A DNA stretch of 43,818 nucleotides from Chara braunii (GCA_003427395.1 BFEA01000324.1:1769463-1813280); one strand, 5' to 3'; positions 31,978 through 42,480 are shown, counted from the stretch's first letter. Program-made: numbers and translations. Notes: generated by a model not told the origin, from the letters alone.

Positions 31978-32122
31978 CTACCGTCTTCACCCGAATAGAA
32001 CGCACGGTCATTACTCCATCTAGTAGACGGAAAAGTTGCCCCCCCTCCCCCTCTCCCTCCCCCCCCAAAAAAAAAGAAAAAAGAAAAAAGGACCACGTGT
32101 TCTATTCGGGTAAAGAGGGTAG
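31978..32122 (+). mobile_element. Palindromic MITE, subfamily B, copy with C/A-rich insertion
   Basis: The left end CTACCGTCTTCACCCGAATA, GAACGCACGGTCATTA is inverted at the right end (GTTCTATTCGGGTAAAGAGG, GTAG). The usual centre is replaced or expanded by CCCCCTCCCCC and an A-rich stretch (32040-32090), making the element 145 bp where about 113 bp is usual. Confidence 0.8.
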
Positions 32123-32211
32123 TTCTGATCCACAAATGGAAAAGGAGCATCGTGGTGCTGGAAATTAGTAAATTACCGACAAAGACCAGGCTTGGCTTCT
32201 ATTTGCTAACC

Positions 32212-32250
<39 letters not shown>

Positions 32251-32601
32251 AGAAAAAATGATATGATTGTATGAAAACAAACAGCTCGCGGTTTTGCTTC
32301 TTGTCTGATGACTTTTTTTTTAATGGAAAAAAGGACAAAAATGGTTCGTGGACCCGTGATCTTTACGTGCTTGAATCTGCATGTATTGTATGTCTAGAAA
32401 CATGGGAATGTACGCACGTGTTTGCAGAGTTGGATCTCTGTACACCTGCATATGTGTATATCCGTTTATAAATTTGTGGCAGAGAAGATCGTTTCCCCCT
32501 ATTGAAGTTTGAAAACACTTCTATTTTAGTTTACACTGTCAACAATTAAAGGATGAAAAGATGGAAGTTTGATTTTAAAAATTAAGGAGAAAAAATGGAA
32601 C

Positions 32602-32674
32602 TTTGACTACAGTTTGACTATAGTTTGACTACAGTTTGACTACAGTTTGACTACAGTTTGACTACAGTTTGACT
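32602..32674. repeat. 11-bp tandem repeat, 6.5 copies
   Basis: The unit TTTGACTACAG is repeated from about 32602 to 32674 with a single T-for-C change in the second unit. The period is close to one helical turn. GGTCCGGA-type words follow at 32690-32760 and can fold on themselves. Confidence 0.92.
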
Positions 32675-32675
32675 C

Positions 32676-34981
32676 ATGGCTACAATCCAGACATCCGGAC
32701 CACCGTGCAGATGGTCTGGATTCAGTCCGGATTCTATCCGGTCCGGGAGGTCCGGATCTGCGAAATTTCAGGGGGGGAGGGGGGGAACAAAAAGAAAACG
32801 GTCCAGGACCCTTCCACATTGTCCGGACCCCCCAAAAAAACAATTTTGGGGGCTTTTCAGGCCCGTTTTTGTTTTTTGGGGGGTTCTGGACATGTGCAAG
32901 GAAAATGACATAGCCAGGCTGAGCGCCCAGCTACTCTCCTCCTCCAGGCAGCGCTCCAAGTCCAGCGCTTGGCTCCAGCAGTATGTCGCCAATTCTTGCA
33001 CACCGCAAATGAGGAGGAGCTACTTGCTCCTCCAGAAGATATAGTGGCGTACTTGCCTCTTGGGCGGTGACTTCCAGCAACTGGCACCTCCTCCCTTTCG
33101 GAGGGAAACATCATTGCAGGCTCTGATATCGTCCGTACAGGCCCTAGACTCAGGCTACTTGGACTGGTACCGGCTACCTCTAGCCTACCGCTACTGGGCC
33201 TCTGAAAATGCCAACTTTTTGTCTTCTTCTGCTCAGCCTAGAGTACCCGACACTTCTACCACTACTTGAGTGATGCCGGCCTACCTGCTGCTCGAGTGTT
33301 GTTCCCGCTGCTCTAAGGATCGCGGGCCTACCCCTGCTACTTGGGGTGTTTTCCCCGTTGCAACCCTCAAAAGTCACGGCCACTGGCAAGTACAGGCCCT
33401 GCGGGGCCTCCAAATGGACGAGTACCCTTGTGGGTCACACACACACTCAGGCCGACAAGCACTCAGACAGGCACACAGACAAGCGGGCACGCACACAGAC
33501 AGACTTAGAAATCACAACGGAATGCGGGAATCTCATCAAGGCATCCAGTCCAGCGGCAAATCCCAGAAATCAGCAGTGTTCTCAGTCTGTGTTTTGGCGG
33601 GTCATTACACCAGCAAGAAAGCACCGACCCCATGTCGGCCCACAAAGCCACAAAACAGCATAACACTAAAGGCTCCACTAACAAAAAAGCACCGACCACA
33701 CATGCCAATGGTCTAAATTTGTTTTTTGAGCCCTCTGCGCCGACCTACAACGCCACCACAAATGAAAAATACATTGCAGAACCTGTATGCAACACCAAGA
33801 ATGCCACAACCCCCCCCCTGCCGCGCAACCTGCAGAATCGGATGATGTCCTATTGCTACAGCGAGGCCACTGCGAGTACTATCCCAAATGACAGAAGATC
33901 GCCACGCGACACCAGGAGCGCTACTGCTTAAAACACCCTAGAAGCTACCCCATTCTTCCATGTGCTCTGAAAGAGCAGCCGGCGGGAATGGCACCGACAG
34001 CAAACACTCTCCGAGCCTCCTCGCAGAGATATTGTGGCCAAAACCCCAAACTCCCACCGCAGAAAAAAACTTGTGGCCACCCACAGACGTTACCTCATCG
34101 ACAAGACAGCCCATGCTGCAAAGCAGGGCAAAGAATTAGGTTGTGTGTGTGTGCGTGTGTGCGTGTGTGTGTGTGTCTGCGGCTGGTGGCTGTCCATGAG
34201 TCTGTTTTGGCGGCACGTTTGTCTAGATCTCTGTAGCGTTCTTTTGTCTGTGTCTCTTTGACTGGCTGTCTGTGTGTCTGTGTCTGTCAGTATACTTCTT
34301 TTGTCTGTGTGTGGTGCTATCGGCATTAAACCATCGCTGTCCCTGAACCTGTGAACCTAATTTTGTGAACCTGGCTTTTGCTCAACGCTGATTTGCCAAA
34401 CCTCGGGGACTCTCATTGGCAAGAGACCGCGGTCTCGTTTTGTGACAGGCTCTTGCTGTTGCAGTCCTCGATCTAGTGGTTGCGGTCAGTGCCCAGAGTT
34501 TTGTCTTGGGGCCATCCTAGGCATCCTCCATCCCGCTCCCCAACCAAGTTCCCTCCCCCTACCCCCAACCTCTCCCCCCCTCCCCCGCCCGCCCGGTCTA
34601 CTGCTGCGACCTGGGGAGGGTGTTGCGGGCAGTGGTTTAGTCTGGGAATGTTTGTGGTGGAGGTATTTTGTTGTTGCTATGTTGTTTGTATGGAACTGGA
34701 CATTATTCTTCTAGGGCTATCATTTGCACAAAGGTGAGAGATCAAACCAGGACAGGAAAGTAAATCGCGCGCGTGCTGTCCGCGGAAATACCAAAGCAGT
34801 TTTCAAGATTGAACTGTAGAAAAACTTTAGATGATGGTTGACACTGCGTTGATTGCCGCATGCGCCGGCCAGTCTGCAACATATTCTTCAGCGTATTTGA
34901 TTCGTGGGTAAGGTGTTTCAGCCCCTCATGGTGAAATCCCAAGCCGCAGTCTCCCCAGACTGCAGTTGCACATTTGCTTTA
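32676..34981. other. No recognisable gene; CACACA/GTGTGT stretches
   Basis: Short frames only. Contains ACACAG-rich sequence (33435-33510), a pair of AGCACCGACC repeats about 70 bp apart (33619 and 33689) and a GT-rich stretch (34141-34177). GTCTTCTTCTGCTCAGCCTA, then CCACTACTT at 33220-33267 resembles 30336-30385, so another dispersed repeat is likely. Nothing assignable to a gene family. Confidence 0.35.
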
Positions 34982-35094
34982 CTACCGTCTTCACCCGAAT
35001 AGAACGCCCGGTAATTATCGCCGTATATCTGGCCTGAAAATTGTGTCAAATACAGCTATAATGACCGGGCGTTCTATTCGGGTGAAGACAGTAG
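34982..35094 (+). mobile_element. Palindromic MITE, subfamily B, copy 2
   Basis: A 113-bp element: left CTACCGTCTTCACCCGAATA, GAACGCCCGGTAATTAT; right ATAATGACCGGGCGTTCTAT, TCGGGTGAAGACAGTAG. Near-perfect inverted repeats of about 37 bp leave only a roughly 38-bp centre. The transcript would fold into an almost complete hairpin. Target-site duplication is not clear (left flank TTTA, right flank GTAC). Confidence 0.9.
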
Positions 35095-35600
35095 GTACCG
35101 GTCATAGTAATGACTGTAGTTAAAAAAAATATAGTGCAGAGTATGCAGAACAAGAGTATGCTGTCTGGTTCTGCTGCTCAGTCTAGTGGTTCATCCGGGC
35201 TGTTCAGCCCAGACAGGTCCTAGTCCACCCGTCTTGCGGATAACGACAACTTCGGCAGTCCCAAGGAGACATCTTCTCAGCCGCGATGGGTATGGTGGCC
35301 TTGTGCATATTCAATGGAGCCCAAATCTGAGTTTATTTCCAAATACCATGTTGGGGATTGACAGATTTCAAGGTGTATGAAGGGGGTTCAAAGTAGTTCA
35401 AACAGGTTCAGGGCCATGTACCAGATTGATCTTAACCCGCCTCCCTCCGCCCCCCCGCCCGCCCTCAAACCCCCCTTTCCTCGCACCAGTCCTGAATATG
35501 AGAAGGAACGTTGAGATGACCATTAGCCAACCATTGGCTGTACTGGAGTACTGAAAATCTCCTTGACGATGCCAGCATACTCATTTTTGGAGCTTCTTTC

Positions 35601-35750
35601 AAAAAAAAAAAAAAAAAAAAAAAAACCTGTGGCACCCTGCAGTCCCGGGACGACATGAGTGGCACCGGGGTCGAGGTGCCATAGCGTCAGGCTCCAGTCT
35701 ATTGGTGGGGAGGTACACCTGGTGGAAACCGGGTCCAGCGTCCCTGGTAC
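35601..35750 (-). mobile_element. SINE-like repeat family 1, copy 3
   Basis: The core at about 35690-35750 reads GGCTCCAGTCTATTGGTGGG, GAGGTACACCTGGTGGAAAC, CGGGTCCAGCGTCCC. The homopolymer on its left is A25 (35601-35625) on the plus strand, where copies 1 and 2 have T. Either the tail was replaced or the A tract is unrelated. Confidence 0.55.
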
Positions 35751-36014
35751 ATTGAGAAGGAACAAACCACTGCGATCCTTACCCAGACAAGGCCCACCGA
35801 CTCGCTTGCTTTCCGGCCTCCACAAGGGGCCGGGTCCACCTTCTGCCTGCACTTCAACCCATCCAGTGATCGTGCCCAGCAAAACACTGGTGCCCGAGGG
35901 ACCCGCCCCCGGGCGTGTGACGACCGGCACAGGACCCCAGTTGTCGGTCGCGGATGGTACCGTCCCAGCATTGACCATACAGTCAGGCTTGGACTGTGTG
36001 CACAGCAGGGCGGA

Positions 36015-36396
36015 CTACCCTGTGTACCTTCCCCCGCAGCTCACTCCTCGGGACCAATGAATGGATAGTTCTTTGCCCGAAACGATGGCTATCATTACCC
36101 GGCCGAGGGCTTGATTCAAAAGCCTCTGCTTGATGTCCTCTGCTGCTGGCGGGCTTGCCCTGCTTCGTTGCAGAATTCTTTTCCAGTCGGCTCTGTACTT
36201 GGCTTCCAACAGCTGCAGGCTCCTTGGAGCTTCCCCCCCCTCCCCTCTTCTCAGAAAAGTGACAAAGGGACGAAAAACATTGTTTTCAATATTTTGATCA
36301 TCCACACATCTGGCGCGTCCAAACCAGTGGATTGGGACTGCCCAGGGCTTGCCAGATACCTGCTGGCGTAGATGTAAAAACTCTCTGTATAGGGTT
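36015..36396 (-). CDS. Uncharacterised ORF or exon candidate
   Basis: On the minus strand a frame of about 127 codons is open from just after a TGA at about 36397-36399. It reads TLYREFLHLRQQ, KPWAVPIHWFGRARCV, NNVFRPFVTFLRRGEG, LLEAKYRADWKRILQRS and QALGRVMIAIVSGKEL. The composition is more protein-like (mixed aromatic, charged and hydrophobic residues) than other frames nearby, but I recognise no family. The upstream edge could be a splice acceptor (TACGCCAG|CAG), and GT donors are possible near 36050. It could be an exon, a decayed transposon ORF or chance. Confidence 0.2.
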
Positions 36397-36399
36397 CAG

Positions 36400-37827
36400 C
36401 CTTGCCGACGAGTTGGTGAAAGCCCCAAAGCAGCTCCTTCAGAGCCCCTTCCTTTTTGGTCCTATTCTCTACGTTCTAGCAATTGTATGTCAGGTAGTTC
36501 CATTTGACTATGTGCATATAAAATTATAAGTTGATATAATGCCATGATAGCCATATATTTATTCGATTCTCGAGTAAGTGGAGCGATAGTAAGTGGCTCC
36601 AAAGATGTGTGATTACACTGATTAGTCAGCGGTATAAATTATACGATGGGTTGGGGAGAGAAGGGCCAGGCTAAGGTTTGAATTCTCCAGGACTTAATTT
36701 TTCGTGTACAAGTCACAAACCCTTTGTGAAACACTTCTGGCAACAGAAGTCCACTCCTGTGGGGCACAAATCTATGCTTTGCGGCCTTTGCCTTCATTTA
36801 TGCATGTGGGATAGAGCTATGTTGAGTTGGCCAGAACCTTGGCCTGCTGTGTGAATTTTACTGGCTTTGTGCTAAAATTTACCCTTAGTTACTGCTATTG
36901 TTGGGACTATAGTACTGGTTTTGACTTGCTAAGGTACTACTACTGGTAGGGTAGGCAACCTTCCTTCTGAAACCACCAGTACTTGGCCCAGCTATCGATG
37001 CCGAGCCGAGATACCCCTGCGCGCCAAGTTTTGCTGAGCCGCCGGGGCACCGTTTCGTTTTCATTTTGGCTGGCGCTTCCAGCCATTGTGGTTCGGTGCC
37101 CCGAAGCCCGCAACTACCGCCGCGTTAACGTCAAACGCCCGCGGCTGATAGCTGGGCCAAGTACTGGTGGTTTAAAGGACCACTACCTTTCGCGTACATT
37201 GGCCGCGGGGAGGGCCCCCGCTCGTTTCAGAGGCCGAAACGAAATGGTGGCTGCTGATGGAAATTATCATCGGAGGCCGGCGTTGGACCCAGCCCTCGAA
37301 GAATGCGGAAGAGGTACTATAGTCTATAGGTTATATTCCCACTTTTCCCAACACTGTGAAAGGTAGTGGTGGTTTAAGTGCTGTTCGGACTTGTTTGGTT
37401 GTCTGCATTTTTTAGAAGAATTAGGCATAGTAGAGAGAATAGGGTCTGTTGAGTGGCAGTTAGAAAAGGCGTCTTCATTCCTCTGTTGTTTCACCTCTGT
37501 GTGCTTTCTCTGCCTGCCTTTTATTTTGGTGTTTCCTGCTTCTGCCAAGGTGTGCTCTGTTCCTGGTGTGTTTGCCTGGATGTAGCGAGGTTCCGACGAA
37601 AAGTGTTTTCTTTCTCTCTGTTGTTTCAAACCTCTGCTTGTTTCCCTTCTTCCCCTTTTGCTTCTTTGTCTGGCTGCAGGGAGGGGGCTCTGGGGATTTG
37701 CTGGCATACCCCTCTGGGAGGGAACCATTCGCAAGATTACGTCTGGGCGGGGGTATCGCGCGATTGGCTAGTTGACGATAGATCCGCATCTCAGGATCAG
37801 ATCGCTGACAAATCGCTGATAGAGAAG
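36400..37827. other. Region upstream of ERG28; possible 5' UTR and intron
   Basis: AT-richer to about 36980, then a GC-rich, CpG-rich stretch (36980-37310) that could be a promoter or first-exon region. A pyrimidine-rich tract ending TTTGTCTGGCTGCAG|GG at about 37680 looks like a 3' splice site. GAAGAG|GTACTA (37313) or GAAAG|GTAGTG (37362) could be donors. A 5' UTR intron is therefore possible but unproven. No TATA box is obvious. Confidence 0.3.
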
Positions 37828-38226
37828 ATGAAGCTCCTAAGTGTTTGGCTACTGCTTGTTGCCGTGATGCGCCTTTCGGCCTTCGTCTGGGGCTATACTG
37901 ATTTGTCCAAGTTGCAAGTGGGCGTTTATTCGGAGACGGAATTATCTCCTCTGCACGGCAGGGAGTTCTCGGCGTGGACGGCGACAACAGCTTCCTTGTG
38001 TCTAATATGCGCTCTCAACCTCAATAGCCGCCCTATCTACTTGGCGACAATGATGTCGTTTGTCATTGCGGAAGCGCATTTCCTTCTCGAATTCTTTGTC
38101 TTCAGAACTATGTCGGTACAGACTTTCATTTCGCCTGCGATTATCGCCTCCGTGTCTGCGCTCTGGATGCTGCTCAATTGGAGCAACACTGCCTCCAGTG
38201 CAATCTACGACAGCAAAAGGTCGTAG
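37828..38226 (+). CDS. ERG28: ERG28-like sterol biosynthesis scaffold protein
   Basis: A 132-residue membrane protein of the ERG28 family. In yeast and plants these ER proteins tether the C-4 demethylation enzymes (sterol 4-alpha-methyl oxidase, C-4 decarboxylase, 3-ketoreductase) and have no catalytic role of their own. The start at 37828 (MKLLSVWLLLVAVMRL) gives the family's usual N-terminus and length; the frame is open 125 codons further upstream but that part is not family-like. Conserved segments are HGREFSAWT (43-51), ALNLNSRPIYLATMMSFVIA (62-81), EAHFLLEFFVFRTM (82-95) and ALWMLLNW (111-118). Four hydrophobic segments are about 2-22, 51-65, 70-93 and 100-117. The CDS is uninterrupted by introns; an intronless true gene and a retrocopy are both possible, but no disabling change is seen. 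Confidence 0.88.
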   Translation: MKLLSVWLLLVAVMRLSAFVWGYTDLSKLQVGVYSETELSPLHGREFSAWTATTASLCLICALNLNSRPIYLATMMSFVIAEAHFLLEFFVFRTMSVQTFISPAIIASVSALWMLLNWSNTASSAIYDSKRS

Positions 38227-38622
38227 AGTCTTCCTGTCTATTGCCCGCCTGCTTCCAACTACCTCGGCTTATCCATCTGCCATGCACAAAGATCCAGTGG
38301 AATCTTCTCCTTCTAGTCTGACTGCCTGCTCCAAACTGTATACATAGCTGCCTTCTGAGCTGCAAGTGGAAGGTCTCGGAATGGGAAAACGCAGGCGCCC
38401 ATCGATGTCGCTTGGTCAGGGACTCTGTATCTTCACGACTTAACGACAGCGGCTTTCCAGGAGCATGTACTAAACGCCGGTGCTTCGCACCTACGCATTC
38501 TCTCCTGGGGTGCTTGCACACACTAAGTTCGTAGGTGCGTGGGCACTCCCCACTCAAGCACGCAGATGGTGCGGGCAACCTTGTACTTTGTTTCTCCAAC
38601 TTGTATTATTGGTAGATTGTTT

Positions 38623-38698
38623 GACGAAGTGCATGATCCTGTTCATAGCAGGTAATATATGACCAAGTGCGTGATCCTGTTCATACGAGGTAATATAT
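38623..38698. repeat. 38-bp tandem duplication downstream of ERG28
   Basis: GACGAAGTGCATGATCCTGT, TCATAGCAGGTAATATAT (38623-38660) is followed directly by a copy with four changes (38661-38698). It probably lies in or just past the ERG28 3' UTR. Confidence 0.9.
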
Positions 38699-38976
38699 CT
38701 ACTATCTTATTCTCGTTATATTTTGGAGAAAAGGTTCTATTCTGGTGATGTTGTTGTTGTTGTTGTTTTTTTTTTTTTTTTTTTTTTACAGCACACCTGT
38801 CGACAACACTGTCCATTCATGTTGGTTGAATCCACCCGCACACACCTTGATCTTGGTTTCACCCCTGAGGACCCTAACTCTAAGAGGTGATTGGTCGTGA
38901 CTTCGCTTTTTAAGTCGTAGTCTAACTCTCTTAATATATGCCACTTGTGCTGCACGCTCACCGCACTTCACCTTTA

Positions 38977-39020
38977 TGTCTTGTCTTGTCTTGTCTTGTC
39001 TTGTCTTGTCTTGTCTTGTT
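38977..39020. repeat. (CTTGT)n microsatellite
   Basis: About eight to nine pure pentanucleotide units. T-rich tracts (TGT)n and T21 precede it at 38748-38788. Confidence 0.95.
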
Positions 39021-39630
39021 CACAGTCTCTCCCTTTGTGAGTTATTCATTTTAGTCATTCATATGTTTATAACAATATGCCGACTTCAGTGATACAAACT
39101 CATTACATCTATATGCATGTCTCATCGCCCTAGCCTTGTTGCTGGAGTGTCCTCTATCCGCATTGTCTCCTCCCGCTTCACACTGCACTCACCGACAAGA
39201 ATCCTCTCCGGTTGTTCCTGGATGAAGGATGTGCTTTTTTCTCTCGCTGGCAAGCTCGTCCTACGCACCCCCCTTCCATAACCATCCCCTTTGCCTTCCA
39301 CCCCCTTTCCTTTCCACTCTCTAAACGCTAAACCCAAAAAAAGAGGAACTTTTCGGTTGTGGTGTTGGACCCTTACTAGTTTCATTTGATGGGAAGATGA
39401 TATTTGGCTTCACTCGTCCGTCCTTCTCCAGTCTTCCTCACTCTCTCTCTTTGTCTCACTTGCCCCCTCCCCTCCCTCCCCCTCCGATTACCAACACTTC
39501 CAAATGCAGCCGTAGCAGCGAGCAATACCTGTCGCACTGCCTCGTTCGAGGACGTTGACTCGTGATCTTTATTATCCACCGTTGTATCGCGAAGGATGAT
39601 GGCCCACTACATTGCTATTTATCTCAAGTG

Positions 39631-39786
39631 CACCCTATCAAGTGCGCCCTGTCAAGCGCATACTAAAGCCACTCTCCACCAACATCCTATCAAGTGCGCC
39701 CTGCCGAGTGCATACTAAAGCCACTCTCTACCAACATCCTATCAAGTGCGCCCTGTCAAGTGCATACTAAAGGCAGTCTCTAGGAA
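39631..39786. repeat. 52-bp tandem repeat, three copies
   Basis: The units start CATCCTATCAAGTGCGCCCT, continue GTGCATACTAAAGCCACTCT and end CTACCAA. Three adjacent copies lie at about 39631, 39683 and 39735; the third is the most diverged at its 3' end. Within each unit the word (T)CAAGTGC occurs twice. Confidence 0.92.
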
Positions 39787-40108
39787 CATTCCCTGGTTTA
39801 CGCTTTTGCTTACCTATTTGGATGGGGATGTTGGTACGGTTTGCTCTTCAGACTCTCTCAGCCGGGGTAATCTTGGCTGTTCCACGTCAATATCCTTCCT
39901 GAAGCGGCAGGTGATGCCGTACTGTTTGCGTTATTCTGTTACTCTTGTGCGCATCATCTCGGGCGTACCAATCGCGTGTGCAGTTCTTCCTCCGCACACA
40001 GGACGACTTCGATGGAGTTGCTTCCACTGTTTCACACCTCTGACGCAAATAGCTTTCCCTGCATGTCAACCCGATTTCAGCCACTCCTGGATTAGGTATG
40101 CACGACAA

Positions 40109-40222
40109 ATACTGTCTTCACCGCGTCAATAGAACACCCGGTCATTATGGCCGTATTTGGTACAACTTTCAGTCTACATGCAGCGATAATGACCGCGCGT
40201 TCTATTCGGGTGAAGACGCTAG
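40109..40222 (+). mobile_element. Palindromic MITE, subfamily B, copy 3
   Basis: The left end ACTGTCTTCACCGCG, AATAGAACACCCGGTCATTA is inverted at the right end TAATGACCGCGCGTTCTATT, CGGGTGAAGACGCTAG. The centre TTTCAGTCTACATGCAGC matches the degenerate copy at 29701. Length 114 bp. Confidence 0.85.
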
Positions 40223-40639
40223 TATCTGTCCTATGTATATTGAAGGAGAGCATTGCATCGCATAGCTTATGCTGTCATTCGGATTTCGAAAGCCTTGGTT
40301 GCTATTTATATCACAGAGCTTTAGGGAATAAAAGGGGTTCATATCAGCTGCCTACGTGTTGAAGTGTGTATCTGATACTCCAAAGAGTGCCAAAACATTA
40401 TTATAATAATTACATTACTTTGGAATGTTACGTATGCACCCAAGGGTCAAGAAGGCGTTCCAGGAATTATTGAGATGAGATATCTGACAGCTGTCCAAAG
40501 CTGTTGTCGTCTGCCTCGAGCTGTGATTGGTATTGGCAAAGTGTTATTTCCGTATGTGGCTGGATGATCTGATGCCCCCTCTGATTCCTCCCCACCTTCT
40601 TCTTCTTTTTTTCCCCCCCACATTCTATAGTATTATCGC

Positions 40640-40915
40640 TGTAGTCTTGAGGCCTGGCTGACAATCAATCATTGGGAGGCTTCGGTCCCATGAATTCGGT
40701 TCATACGTGGACTAGTGAAGCGTTATGTATAGCTGGCCCATAAGGTCGCGTACTTGAGATAAGAGTTGTCCTGCATGCGTGTTGTCATAAGGAAGGCCAG
40801 ATTCGGTACGAGTACGGGACAATGATGTTAGTCCTTCTCATTGTTCTTGAGGCCTGGGTCGCAATCATTGGGATGCGTTGGTGCCATCCATTCGGTCCAT
40901 GTATGGAAAGCAAGT
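40640..40915. repeat. Diverged direct repeat, period about 205 bp
   Basis: GTCTTGAGGCCTGGCTGACA, ATCATTGGGAGGCTTCGGT, CCCATGAATTCGGTTCATAC (about 40643-40707) recurs as TTCTTGAGGCCTGGGTCGCA, ATCATTGGGATGCGTTGGT, CCATTCGGTCCATGTATGGA (about 40844-40909). Confidence 0.75.
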
Positions 40916-40954
40916 GAAGAGCCTCTAGGCCTAATTGCAGTACTCGCCATCTGC

Positions 40955-41215
40955 TGAGTTTGGCGAGCAGGTGTGTCGTCGCACTTACTCGCCAAACTTG
41001 GCAGGGGGAAAACCTGTCAGAATTCCAGGAGAGTTTTTTTTTTTTTCATCTGTCACAGTGTGCGGAGTTCCGGACTGTCTACTGCTGTTTTGTGGAGGCT
41101 CGATTCTTCACAAAAGCACTTCTTGGCGAATTTCCAGCTTTGTGGCTGGAGATCCCGCTGACAACTTTTCTGTGACAGAAAAATTGTGGCGAGCACGCCT
41201 CCAACTCGCCACGAT
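40955..41215. repeat. Hairpin-rich segment with GGCGAG/CTCGCC pairs
   Basis: AGTTTGGCGAG and CTCGCCAAACT (about 40957-41000) form an 11-bp perfect stem. GTGGCGAG and CTCGCCAC (about 41188-41214) form a second, and GTCACAG/CTGTGAC words at about 41054 and 41172 can pair across the interior. The segment may be a worn foldback element of about 260 bp. Confidence 0.5.
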
Positions 41216-41556
41216 TTTCTTATTTTTCACTTGCCGTGCACGGGATGTGCAACTACGCCCTCTAGCTATAGAGCATAAGGTTGCATGATTGAAGTTAACG
41301 TTTTCCGCACGCATCTGGCCGCAACGATGGCCAGATTCGGTTCAAGTATAGAGTATAGCGTATCCCGTGTGTGTGTCTATTCTCAGCCTGCTTTAGCACT
41401 TAGCCTACAGACGCATCTATCATAGTCTATCCCCATCGTAATTCAATGAAGTCTAGTTCTCGTTACATCAATTAAATTCAATTTACTGCAAAGTTTTGCA
41501 AACTGCTGGATGAGACAGCTGTGCAACTGCTTACCCCTTGACGTTCAAGTTGAAAT

Positions 41557-41760
41557 GAAAACTACTGTACTAGGTCCAAAGTCATGAAAACTACTGTACC
41601 AGGTCCAAAGTCATGAACACAACTGTCCAAGGTCATGAACCCGTTGGGTAGATTTAGATCTTTGAAGTGATTGGGGTCATTTAGCAGAAATGGGAGGAAA
41701 GAAAGAAGATGAAAAACCTGTGTGAAAGAAACTACTGTACCAGGTCCAAAGTCACGAGTT
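41557..41760. repeat. 31-bp tandem repeat with one displaced unit
   Basis: GAAAACTACTGTACTAGGTC, CAAAGTCAT repeats twice in tandem from about 41557, then a shortened unit (ACAACTGTCCAAGGTCATGAA) follows, and a further unit GAAACTACTGTACCAGGTCC, AAAGTCACG lies at about 41729-41757. Confidence 0.85.
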
Positions 41761-41916
41761 ATCATGCCAAAACCTGGGCTGTTTTTTTTTTTCTGTGCGC
41801 CTGGGCAGAAATTGTGGGCCTGGACGCATGCCCAGGTGGACAGGACTTCAGGGAGGGGGGTCCCAGACAACCCCCGTTCAAAACAGAAGACAAAAAAAAA
41901 AAAAAAACAGTATCTG

Positions 41917-42272
41917 GAAAGCTAGGCTACCAGCCGGGGTGCACGGGTCACCTTGTTTGCCTGGCCGGCCCGACCGTGCGAGGGCCAAAGAAGGCCACAG
42001 CAAAAAAAATAAAATAAAAAATAAAATAAAATAAAATAAAAATAAAAATCTGAAAGAAAACTATGTTATCATTGTTATGCAGAAAAATAAGCTGAACTGT
42101 CTGAACAACTTTTCCCTCAGGGTCACATCGAAATTCGTTACCAAAATTTAAATAAAATTATAAAAGTAAAGTTAGGAAATTTAGGAAAATCATTTATTTA
42201 AATTATTTATTTATTTATTTTTTTGCCCGGCCGGGCGAGTTGTCCTGGGCCACTCTGGTAGCCTAGCTGGAA
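41917..42272. mobile_element. Foldback element of repeat family 2
   Basis: The left end GGAAAGCTAGGCTACCAG (41917) is inverted at the right end TGGTAGCCTAGCTGGAAAG (about 42257-42275). The left arm then carries GGCCGGCCCGACCGTGCGAG, GGCCAAAGAAGGCCACAGC and an AAAAT repeat (42001-42050). The right arm has GCCCGGCCGGGCGAG and a TTTA repeat. The centre (42050-42190) is AT-rich. The structure fits a non-autonomous element with short TIRs and inverted A/T tracts; copy 1 at 20703 has one end only. Confidence 0.6.
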
Positions 42273-42399
42273 AGTGCTTTGTGTAGCACTGCAAGTGCAA
42301 ACAACTTTTTTTGGCTGAGGGCCACCTTGTTTCCTTACTCAATCGAAGATAAAAAACGTGAAATAAAAGAATCAACCCAAGCCAACCCCTTTAAACCCC

Positions 42400-42480
42400 T
42401 TTGTAAGCCCCCTCGAAGCCCCATTTATGCCCCCCTTCCCCCCCCTCCCCCCCCCCACCCCACCCCACCCCAAAAGGACA
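42400..42480. other. Low-complexity A/C-rich stretch
   Basis: CCCCC-rich sequence with CACCCCACCCC and A tracts; no coding signal is seen from 42280 to 42780. Confidence 0.5.

Noticed and set aside
33420-34330. CACACAG/GTGTGTC-rich frames as a secreted or repeat protein gene
   Set aside because: Frames are short, broken and dominated by dinucleotide-like repeats; no motif is recognisable.
37453-37827. 125-codon N-terminal extension of ERG28
   Set aside because: It is Cys/Phe-rich without family similarity and contains a likely splice acceptor. The ATG at 37828 gives the normal family length and N-terminus.
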